Assembly (NCBI GenBank): GCA_020536535.1
Contig: JAHLWZ010000791.1
Span: 186,001-250,000 of the forward strand
DNA length: 64,000 bases
DNA from: Pelomyxa schiedti
Lineage: Eukaryota; Evosea; Pelobiontida; Pelomyxidae
Reading direction: 5' to 3'
Below, one piece after another: positions 54,538 to 64,000 of the stretch. Made by a program: the position numbers and the translations under genes. Each line of letters begins with the position of its first letter. Within the stretch, counting starts at the first letter, position 1. The notes under the pieces are model-generated. The model had not been told where the DNA came from and searched no databases. It saw nothing but the letters and a program-made list of their open reading frames with translations.

Positions 54538-57500
54538 TCAGGAGGAATGTGCTGATACTGTCCCACCAAAATAGTGCCAAACGCGGATGAGGGCTTCCAT
54601 TGAAGGCCGTTGTAAGGGATCCGCAACAAGGCACAACGAAATGAGCTGGCGGGCCCATATCGGCAGCAGTTGCTTTGGCTTTTTCTTTTGCCTCAGTGCA
54701 GTTTCTTTGTTGTTGTACGATGAACCACAGTTTGTGGCACAGCGGTCGGCGTCAACAACAAAGGCACCGCTGGCGAGAACGCGCCCAACTTGGAACCTCT
54801 CCACCTGCGTGCCGTGCCGTCGAGAGAATTGTGGGTCCGATTTCGCTTTTTTTTTTTTTTTTTTTTGGATGAGTTCGGGAGCGGAATAGTAAGGAAAAAT
54901 TACTTGTGGACTTTCGCATAGAACTTGGCTGGGTTCTGGAATAGTGAATGTGCGGTGCCGGCTGTGATGAGGTCGATCTGAGATCAACCAAGGACAGTGG
55001 TGCGATGACGTTGTGAACAAGAATTCCTTGTTATGTGAGTGAGTATGTACAAGGGTAGAGTGTATAAATAGGCATGAGCACAAATACCGAAATCCCAGAC
55101 ATCGCCCTGAGTGCTGGGAAGAGTGTTCCCTTGTATGACAGCTTCGGGGGTTGTATTTTTTACTGGTTTTTCATCCTCACCCATTATTTTTCTGGGGTTA
55201 TCGTCGTCAACAAAAACACCATAGGTGATCTATTTTTGTTTTGTCTGGTGACAAAAGGTAGGATTGGGAGAGTGGGAGAAACCTTTGCCCAAGGGCCTGA
55301 TCCTGCTAAATCCAATGAAGTGACCAAAACATTACCTGCGTGATTTGTCTGAGTTAGTTGTTCGCAAGAACATCGTCAGAAGGAGAGAGGAGATCCGGAA
55401 GCAGACACAAACCGACGCAAATATCACCATGGGCAATAGGGGGATGCTGCCCGTGGAGGTGGTTAAGGCCCTGTGCAACATCTTTCAGAATATGTTCCCA
55501 CAAGCACATCGGAAGAGCCTCATCCAGTGCCCCTTTGTGCTCCCGCGGGTATTCGAGGCATACTTTCAGTAATGCTGATAAGGAGAGTACTTCACTGGAA
55601 CTTGGTTCTTCAACAGGGCCGCGTGTGGTGGCAGGAAGCAAGTGAGGAGGCGGGATTACACTTGGTTGGCGTTCAAGAAAGCGGAGCAGCATTTTCCCAT
55701 CCCGCTGGGGCATGCCAACGAACGTTGCTACATGCTCATGGCCTGGGAGATAGTTGAGTGTGTTGAGTTCTGGCGTAAGAAGCAGCAGGGTATCTATAAA
55801 CTTGTCGGGTTCACTGGAACTGGTATGGAGCACCGTAGTAGCGGTTTCTTGAGGGGGGGAATTTTTTGCACCACCACTATAGCACTCCCAGATCATAGTA
55901 TATCCCAAGCCAACGTTTGCTCTGCTTGTCATGAAGGAAATCGGGTTGTATAAGTCTTCTGGTGCCATCTCATGTCTAATAGAGGAATAGGGATGTTCGC
56001 AGTCCAGGGTCGGCCCACGGTCTCTTCCCAAGTCCGTCTCCATAATCTCTTTGTGGGAAATGTGTCGCTTAAGGCAGTTTTGCCAGTCAGGAATAGCGGG
56101 CTTGTTCTCCTTCAAGCACTTTGGACAAACAAACATAGGATTCAAAGAAGGGTTCTGGATCATTGATCGAGCAGTTCTCTTGAGCAAATTGACGGTGGTA
56201 CTCATGAGGTTATTCTTCCAGCTGAATCGTGACATACTATCACCGAGGTCAGTGATCATGGCAACTTCAACGGTTGTTTCTTGTGTGACTTTGGCCACTG
56301 CACGTATCATCAGCAAGTGAAATGTTTGGGGTGTTTCCATTTTCACCCAAATTCCATTTCTCCAGAACGATACAGGAATAACACCAGGAACGTTACACAG
56401 AGAGCACATCACCGTTGAAAATGCTTCAGCAGGAAGGAACCCAAATTTGAGCCGACACCCATGCACTGGTGTGCTGGTTTTTACATGATTCCAGAAACAT
56501 TTCTCAACGAGTTTGGGATCGGCGGGGAGAAGAAAGAAAGACATGTACGGTTTCCCGAAGATCTCCATCATCATCCCTAGTCGTGTGAGATCTTCCAGAG
56601 TGGCCAAATCAATTGCCTGGTGTTCAGTTCTCAAGGGTTCATATACGAAATCGGGGGTGGCACGAACACTGGCAACAGATCGGGTGATTGAGGTGATGGT
56701 CTCAGTGAACCAAGATGGCTGCAAAACAACAAACTCATTGTTGTTGCTCTCTGAGGCACCTTTTCCCATGAAACTGGTGTATCTCAAGTGGAAAATGGCG
56801 CCCATGTTAGACAACCAGTCAAAGCACATCCTCATTTCCTCCTGTTCCTGGACTGGGATCATTGTCCTTTTATTTCTCCCAACTCCACAATCATGTGCTA
56901 TTCTGGCCAGTTGGGACAATTTCAGTGTTGGATTCTTGGTTGTCACTGTCCCAACAACAAGGTCATGCAGCTTCACCCAACTTGGTGGAACATACATTGG
57001 TGCAAATATTTGACTTTGAATTCCACGTCGTATGTGGAACATAATATTGTTTTGGAAGGGGATATGCCGATCTGATACCTCATTGCTGAAGGAAAATCCA
57101 TTACCCTCAGCCAGGTTCACTGCAAACCATCCACAGAAGTTGATGTTGGATTGCCATTTGTGGATGATGGGAGGGAACAAGTTGTGGAGGAATAATTGTG
57201 CATTTTTATCTCCCCCCAAAGCTTCAATATCTTGGTAAAATCCAACAAGAATCACCTTGGGGATTGGGGTGCAATGCATACTTTGCGCCTTGTTGTTGTG
57301 ACAGAGATGAAGTTGAGTGAGCCAGAAGTGCAATTTGGGAACCACCACATCTGCATTCAATGACACATCGCAGGTGAGGATGAACACTGAATTGCTGTTA
57401 AAGAAGCAAGGGTAGAATGGGTTCCAGTCCTCATTGCTCCCACCTTTTGATTTTGGTGAGAAAAATATTGGCAAGAGTCGGGTTATTTGCAACCTAACTC

Positions 57501-59016
57501 CCATGCTGTCCAAGTATATGGATCTGTTCTCTCCAACTTGAATGGTTGGTGCACTTGGATAACTGGAGTACTCTTAGTATTGCTTCTCATAGTCCTTTTG
57601 GGTTGGTTCTCCATCAAACATTTGAGTAATCCGTAATTGAGATGGTGAGGTCCCCCCATCATAACAATCTTGGTGTTGGGTTGCACTTTAATTGGGATCT
57701 CTCCAAAAAGAAGGAAGGATTTGATTGCCTCCCATGGCAGACTTCTCAAATGTGGGGGAAGGCTTTTTAATGGATTGTTGTTAAGTTCCACCCAAGGGAT
57801 TCTTGAATGGAGGAGCCATTCTGGAATTTTGTTGATTTTGTTGTCTGATAAATCCAGGCCCCCACATGAGATTCCCTCAAGCTGTGGTGGAACACAATCC
57901 AAAATTTGTTCCTCCATGCCAAGTGAGCAGGTGCAAATATTATTGCACGAAAGGCAGAGCTCTCTCACAGCAGGCCAATTCCCAGCTTTAACCCAGGCAC
58001 GTAATGCACTTGTTACATTTTCCGCAAAAGATCTGTGCTCTCCTGAAAGGAGAAGTAATAGTGAATGAACAGTTGGAAGGGTCATCCATGCAATATCAAT
58101 TAATCCTTCCTGTGGAAGTGTCTGTGTAATGGATGGAACTGGTCTGTTCGGAGCTGTATATATTTTTTGATATTGAGAAGTAAAAACTCTTTTTTTTCTT
58201 ACTATTTCGGAAAGGCTCATGTACTGCGTTGGCTGCTTGAGTGACTGATAATATTAATACTTTCAATGATCTTTCTGTCATGCCATTGTACTTGAGCAGC
58301 TTCACAGCATTAACCTGGCCATTCATAAAATTTCAAAAAAACCAAAAAAAGATGGAAATGAAGTGGTTCGCGTATAGTGAACCATACACTACATTAAATG
58401 CAACCCAAAGTGGGGACAAATACGGCTCGTCGTCTCGCTGGGACAAGCCAGTCTGTTTCGCACTGAAGTTCACAAGAATCAACGGAGCTCGTGCCCCCAT
58501 CCGCTGTGCTTTGGCTGCCAGCGACCGAGCGGCGGTAATATCTTTCCTGAGCGCGCCGACCTTCCTGGCTTCCCCGACCTTTGCGACCGACCCGACTTTC
58601 TTGATGCGCATTGTACCGACGACCACAGAACCCTCGGCATCGGCACACCCGGGCTTCAGTTCAGGGTGAAACACAACACAGCCAACTCCGCAAAAACGAT
58701 CACCAACACCACTCTTCTCCGCCTCCTCCTCCTCCTCGCCGCCGCCACATTTGGCCGCAGTTGCAGATGACGTAATCGGTCGCGGCGGTGTGCCGGAAGC
58801 GTCATGGTCATGATCAGGAAGCAAATCAGGGCTAATGGTAACGGCCACGGCGTCGTTCAATTGTTTCACCTCGTGATGTGATTCATCAAGCGTCCGATAC
58901 AATGCGCTCAGCAACTTCCCAGCCTTCTGGGTCGGGTTGTACGATGATGAAACATCAATCACGTAACAGTGGACGGTCTTTTTGTTGGTACTGTTGTCAG
59001 GCACGTGCTGATTCAT
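54538..59016 (-). CDS. ROCO protein copy A (LRR-Roc-COR-kinase), active sites degraded
   Basis: This is a multi-exon gene from ATG 59016 (MNQHVPDNSTNKKTVHCYVI) to a TGA at 54540-54538. Order: N-terminal domain with an Ala/Gly/Glu-rich linker (59016-58340); helical segment VNAVKLLKYNGMTERSLKVL; a short LRR block, LDLSDNKINKIPEWLLHSRI and WVELNNNPLKSLPPHLRSLP (about 57860-57720); Roc domain KIVMMGGPHHLNYGLLKCL, where the P-loop GK(S/T) is replaced by NY; G3-like ELGG spliced to SNEDWNPFYPCFFNSNSVFI; VILVGFYQD; COR domain with WLSNMGAIFHLRYTS and LKFGFLPAEAFSTVMCSL; a CPKC...C...H cluster (about 56125-56040); then a kinase-like domain. There VAIK-type Lys is His (TTVLHTS), the catalytic loop is AHGDIC|VGNVLV, DFG lacks its Asp (AKITYG), and TPE and GDVWDFGI remain. 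It ends CLVADPLQRPSMEALI. ROCO proteins act as GTP-regulated scaffolds or kinases. This one is likely a pseudo-GTPase and pseudokinase scaffold. Confidence 0.8.
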
Positions 59017-59204
59017 TCACTTGGGTGTTTTTGGGTGTTATGGTGCACGTAACTGATATCTACAATTGCACCTGGTGCAGTGGTGATTAGAGGAATGGCG
59101 AAGCGAAGCTTGTATCATCACCACTTTTGGTTGTTTTTTTTTTCAACTAAGGCTTTTAGGGCGAAGTGCCAAGGTCACCCCGTCTCAGTCGTCAAGATTC
59201 GAAA

Positions 59205-62200
59205 TCAATTAACCCAACCCCAAATGTTGAGGAGGGCTTCCATTGAAGGCCGTTGTAAGGGATCCGCAACAAGGCACAACGAAATGAGCTGGCGGGCCCA
59301 TATCGGCAGCAGTTGCTTTGGATCTTGCTCGTGCATCACCGCAGTTGCTTCTGCTAATGACGGCGGTGAAACTGAGGTTGTGTGCCAGGTTGTGACACAT
59401 TGGCCGGCGTCAACAACAAAGGCACCGCTGGCGAGTGCGCGCCCAACTTGGAACCTCTCCACCTGCGTGCCGTGCCCTCGAGAGAATTGTGGGTCCCGGT
59501 TCCCTGCTGGCGAGTGAATCGGTTTCGGGAAAGAAGTAAAAGAAGTGGGGAAATACCAACGGCCGGGGAATTATGGGTCTCCAGGGCTGCATAATCGCCG
59601 GGCTGTTCCGGGGGTGACGAGGTCGATTTTAGTTCCACATAAGACAGAGGCGCGACTACGTTGTGAACAAGAATTCCTTTCAGTTGTGTGAGTGAGTATG
59701 TACTAAATAGCGCTATACCGAAATCCCAGACATCACCCTGAGTGCTGGGAAGAGTGTTCCCTCGCGTGACGGATTCAGGGGTTGTATTTTTTACTGATCT
59801 GTCAGAATCTCCCATCGCTCTTCTTCTGGTGTCATCGTCGGCGACTGTAACACCATAGGTGATCTATTTTTGTTTTGTCTGGTGACAAAAGGCAGGATTG
59901 GGAGAGTGGGAGAAACCTTTGCCCAAGGGCCTGATCCTGCTAAATCCAATGAAGTGATCAAAACATTACCTGCGTGATTTGTTACAGTTAGTTGTTTGCC
60001 AGAACGTCATCAGAAGGAGAGAGGAGAGCCGGCGGCAGACAAACCGACGCAAACACCACCATGGGCAATAGGGGGATGCTGCCCGTGGAGGTGGTTAAGG
60101 CCCTGTGCAATATCTTTCAGAATATGTTCCCACAAGCACATCGGAAGAGCCTCATCCAGTGCCCCTTTGTGCTCCCGCGGGTATTCGAGGCATACTTTCA
60201 GTAATGCTGGTAAGGTGAGGGTTTGATTGGGACTTGCTTCTTCAACAGGGCCGCGTGTGGTGGCAGGAAGCAAGTGAGAAGGGAGAGTGACACGTGGTTG
60301 GCGTTCCAGAAAACGGAACATCATTTGTCCACCCTGAAGGGCAATGCTAACGAACTTCGCAACATACTGATGGTCTGGGAGATAGTTGAGTGTGTTGAGT
60401 TCTGGAATAAGTTCCTCCATGGTACTTGCAAGCATATCTGGTCCATTGAAACAAGAATGTATCACCGTCACGGGTTCTTTTTGTATGACATTACTGGTGT
60501 TGCACTCACTACTAGCATTTGGTCCCAATCCAGGTTTGTTGTATCTGTACATGAAGGAAAGAGGGTTGAATAAGTCTTCTGGTGCAATGTCATTTATGAA
60601 CACGTCGTGATGCATACAATTTGTACTTGGTTTCTTGCTGTGACTCCCCACTGCCTTTATGATTTCCAAGTGGGAGAAGAGTTCCTTAAAGCAGTTTTGC
60701 CAGTCAGGAACAGCGGGCTTGCTCTCCCTCAAGCATTTTGGACAAACAAACATGACATTTACATCACGACTCTGAATCATTGATCGAGCCGTTCTCTTGA
60801 GCAAATTGATAGCAGTGCTCATGAGGTTATTCTTCCAGCTGCATGGTGACAAGTAAGCACCGCCGTCAGTGATCATGGCAACCTCAACAGTTGTTTCTTG
60901 TGTGACATTGGCCACAACCCGAGTCATAAGCAAGTGAAACGTTTGTGTTCTTTCCGCTGTACCATCACACGTCTTCGACGATGCCACAATCCCGTCTCTC
61001 CATAACGAGGCAGGAACAACACCAGGAATGTTGCACAGAGAACACATCACCGTTGAAAATGCTTCAGCAGGAAGGAACCCAAATTTGAGCATACACCCAT
61101 GCACTGGTGTGGCGGTTTTTACATTATTCCAGAAAGTATCAACAAGATTGGGAGGCTCGGCAGGAAGAAGAAAGAAAGACATGTATGGTTTCCCACAGAT
61201 GTCCATCAGCATTCCCAATCGAGACAGATGTTCCAGGGTGGCCATATTGATTGCCTGGTGTTCAGCTCTCAATGGTTCATATATGGAACCGGAGTCAACA
61301 CAAGCACTAACAACAGATCGGGTGATTGAGGTTATGGTCTCAGTGAACCAAGATGGCTGCAAAATAACAAACCCATTGTTCTCTAGCGCTTGACTTTGGC
61401 CCACACCGGTTCCCATGATGCTGGTGTATCTCAAGTGGAAAATGGCACCCATGCTTGACAACCAGTCAAAGCATAGCCTCAGTTCCTCCAGTTCTTTCTG
61501 TGGGCTTATGGTACTTGCGGTTTTGCCCACCCCACAGTTACGAGCGATTCTGACCAGTTGAAACCACTTCAGAATTGGATTCTTGGTTGCCACTGTTCCA
61601 ACAACGAGGTCGCGCAGCTTTGTCCAGCTTGGTGGAATATACACTGGTGTAAATGTTAGTTCTTGGAGTGCACTCTTTAATAGCAGTATTATGTCAGGAT
61701 ACGCAGATTGGTAGTCGTTACTTATGGCAAAGCCATGACCATCAGCCAGGCTTACTGCATACCACCCACGGAAGTTGATTTTGGATTCCCAGTGGCTTTT
61801 GATGGCAATTAACAGTTCAGGGAGGAACTGTGGACATTTAGGTTCATCTCTCAACTCTTTGTGAAGGCCCACAACAATCACATTGGGCCTGGGGACACAA
61901 TGCAAACTTGTGTGTGCTGCCTTGCTTTTGTGACAGGCATCAAGTTGAGTGAGCCAGAAGTTCAATTTGGCAACTGCCACGGCTGTTGTCAACATGGCAT
62001 CAAACATGAGAATGAACACTGAATTGCTGTTAAAGAAGCAAGGGTAGAATGGATTCCAGTCCTCATTGCTCCCGCCTTTTGATTTTGGTGAGAAAAATAT
62101 TGGCAAGAGTCGGATTATTTGCAACCTAACTCCCATGCTGTCCAAGTATATGGATCTGTTCTCTCCAACTTGAATGGTTGGTGCACTTTGATAACTGGAC

Positions 62201-63553
62201 CTATAATGGCCTTTGTATTGTTGATTCTAACAGCTGCTTTGGTTTTGTTCTTCATCAAGCATTTCAAGAGACCAGCTTTGTGATGGGGAAGTCCCCCAAC
62301 CATCACAATCTGGATGTGTAGTTGCATTTTAATTGGTATCTCTCCAAAAAGAAGGAAGGATTTGATTGCCTCCCATGGCTGGCTCCTCAAACGTGGGGGA
62401 AGGCTTTTTAATGGATTGTTGTTAAGTTCCACCCAGGGGATCCTGGTATTAAGGAGCCACTCTGGAATTTTGTCAATTTTGTTGTCTGATAAATCCAGTC
62501 TCTCACATGAGATTCCCTCGAGCTGTGGTGGTACACAGTCCAACATTTGTTTCTCCAGGCCAATTGAACATGCGTGAATATTATTACATGAAAAGCAAAG
62601 CTCTCTCACAGCAGGCCAATTCCCAACTTTCAGCCAGGATCTTATTGCTACATTATGCACAGAAGAGCCCTGCTTTTCTGAAAGGAGAAGTAACATTGAA
62701 CGAACAGTTAGCGGGTCCATCCATGCAATATCCATTGATACTTCCCGTGGGAGTTTTGGTGTTGTCTGTACAGTGGATAGTTCCAGTCTATTTAGACCTT
62801 GATATTTATTGAGGAGAAATAAGAGCTGTTTTCTATTGGTACCTTGGAAAGGATGTTGTTGCCCTGCAGTCACTTGAATCACGGATAAAATTAATTCTTT
62901 CAATGAACTTTCTGTCACGCCATTGTAGGTGAGTAGCCTGATAGCTTTTACCTGGCATCATTATCAACGTAACATTAAAAAAATTTAAAACAGAACGATC
63001 CGCATACAGCAAATGCAACATAAAGTGCGTCCATGAAGGACTTGCCATCTCCCTCTGTGCAACCAGACTGTTTTCTGAAGTCCGCAACGATCAAAGGAGC
63101 ACCACCGCCCAACCTCTGCGCCGTGTCTTCCAGGGACTCGACATGATGGATAGTGGAATTGTTCATCACTGCGAGAACCACAGCGCCCTCAGCATTGGCA
63201 CACCCAGGCCCCAGCATGCCACTGCCGTCCCTGTGGAACACAACACAGCTGACACCACGTCGCCCTTTCCCTGCTGGTGCTGCTGCTTCCGCGGCCGCCA
63301 CCATTTGCCGCTTCGCCGCGGATGACGTCATCGACCGCGCGTCATCGGAAAGCAACTGCCGCAAGTCATCCGCGGCCACGGTCACGGCCACGGGGTCGAA
63401 TTTCGAGGGCCGGACCTCCTCGGCGGGCCGTGTCCGATTCCCAAGCGCGGCAAGCAGCTGGCCAGCCTCCTCGTGCGAGTAACCGAAATACTCGATCACG
63501 TAGCAGTTGACCGTCTTGCTGTTGTTGCTGCTGTAGTCGCCGTGTAGCAGCAT
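59205..63553 (-). CDS. ROCO protein copy B (LRR-Roc-COR-kinase), active sites further degraded
   Basis: This is the tandem paralogue of the gene ending at 54538, with the same domains and intron positions. It starts at ATG 63553 (MLLHGDYSSNNSKTVNCYVI). LRRs read LDLSDNKIDKIPEWLLNTRI and WVELNNNPLKSLPPRLRSQP. The Roc P-loop is IVMVGGLPHHKAGLLKCL (Lys kept, Gly to His and Ser/Thr to Ala). IPPSWTKLRDLVVGTVATKN and LKFGFLPAEAFSTVMCSL belong to the COR region, and FVCPKCLRESKPAVPDWQN to the Cys/His cluster. In the kinase-like domain, Lys of VAIK is His (VTVIHSC), the catalytic loop is AHGGVC|VGNVLI (catalytic Asp replaced by Gly), and DFG again lacks Asp (AKITYGV). GDVWDFGI and CLVADPLQRPSMEALL are kept. 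It ends WGWVN at 59205. The start lies close to a possible divergent gene at the right edge. Confidence 0.8.
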
Positions 63554-64000
63554 TTTCGGGAACTGACACCAGATTCGGAAAGATGCAGTAACAATCCTAC
63601 CGTTTCCGCCATTGCGTTGTGCTCTGTCCTACGGATCGGCACATTGTGGGACCCTTTCAATTCGTGCTCCTTGAATAGAGGCAATAAATTCCTGCTTTTT
63701 GATCAGGTAAGGTGTGCAGTGAGGTACCATGGGTTATGTTCCCACACTTGACTTTCTCTGGTTTTTTACCAACCCCTCATAGACCAACAACGATGCCTAC
63801 TTGCAACCGAGACCCTGAGGCTCACTGCCGACGGGGACTGGGCCCACGCCTTCTCAAATTGCATGGCTCTACTATGTCCCATTATTGATGCTGCGGCTGC
63901 TGCGCCATCTGGTGCTGCTTCGGTGAACAGCACCAGACAAAATGCCAACAACGGACAAGTCCTGACGAGGCTGTTCTGCGGGGTCCCGGGACGAAAACCC
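63554..64000 (+). CDS. Possible first exons of a gene leaving the window
   Basis: A plus-strand frame at about 63585-63702 reads SVLRIGTLWDPFNSCSLNRG and NKFLLFDQ, followed by a good donor (GTAAGG at about 63706). After a pyrimidine-rich stretch and an AG at 63780, another frame is open to the window edge (QQRCLLATETLRLTADGDWA, HAFSNCMALLCPIIDAAAA). The two phases do not join cleanly by eye and no ATG was found, so the model is tentative. No family is recognised. The region also contains the promoter of ROCO copy B. Confidence 0.3.

Larger units (their letters stand above)
54538..63553 (-). repeat. Tandem duplication of ROCO genes, about 4.4 kb per unit
   Basis: Two direct copies (54538-59016 and 59205-63553) share gene structure. 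Some blocks are almost identical, such as 55440-55570 versus 60062-60201 and 54590-54664 versus 59230-59304, and intron bases at 55223-55258 match 59858-59890. Others, such as the N-terminal domain and Roc, differ widely. Such patchwork identity is typical of tandem genes exchanging sequence by gene conversion. Confidence 0.8.

Overview
The window is nuclear DNA from a unicellular eukaryote. Most genes are broken by short GT-AG introns (roughly 45-120 bases, often rich in T), start at ATG, and encode clearly eukaryotic proteins: Miro, tubulin cofactor B, Integrator subunit 2, sacsin, SWI5, ROCO proteins and a GH13 amylase. The mix of gene-dense organisation, ROCO/LRR/ankyrin paralogues, PPC- and EGF-bearing surface proteins and poly-T introns suggests a free-living amoebozoan, perhaps an archamoeba such as Pelomyxa or Mastigamoeba. 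That placement is inference from general knowledge and was not tested. No virus, transposon, tRNA, rRNA or CRISPR array was recognised.

Layout. 0.3-4.6 kb: two divergent genes of unknown function sharing a promoter with two perfect CCAAT palindromes. 5.0-9.6 kb: a secreted M6-like zinc metalloprotease with PPC and EGF modules, a serine-rich stalk and a probable GPI signal. 9.6-12.4 kb: an intronless helical-repeat/ankyrin protein. 12.4-13.1 kb (minus): SWI5. 13.2-27.5 kb (minus): one giant multi-exon sacsin-like gene with Hsp90-type ATPase repeats at the N-terminal side and a RING finger at the very C-terminus. 27.7-30.5 kb: LRR protein. 31.2-33.5 kb (minus): tandem pair of an unknown family. 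33.8-36.0 kb: secreted alpha-amylase. 36.1-38.7 kb: Miro. 39.0-39.9 kb (minus): tubulin cofactor B. 40.1-44.6 kb (minus): Integrator subunit 2. 44.6-46.6 kb (minus): ankyrin-type gene with three in-frame stops. 47.0-48.7 kb: RING/TRAF-type zinc finger/SPRY protein. 48.9-52.6 kb: single-pass surface protein with PPxY motifs in its tail. 53.1-54.5 kb: poorly resolved. 54.5-63.6 kb (minus): two tandem ROCO (LRR-Roc-COR-kinase) genes whose GTPase and kinase active sites are both degraded. The last 0.4 kb may hold the start of another gene.

The genes do not form one pathway. Themes are protein quality control and ubiquitin (sacsin-RING, RING-SPRY, PPxY tail), extracellular digestion and surface contact (metalloprotease, amylase, surface protein), microtubule/organelle biology (Miro, cofactor B), and lineage-expanded signalling repeats (ROCO, LRR, ankyrin). 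The most unusual items are the sacsin gene ending in a RING finger and the paired ROCO genes that seem to be dead at both catalytic centres. Exon boundaries were placed by eye from splice signals and reading frame, so gene ends are better supported than internal junctions.
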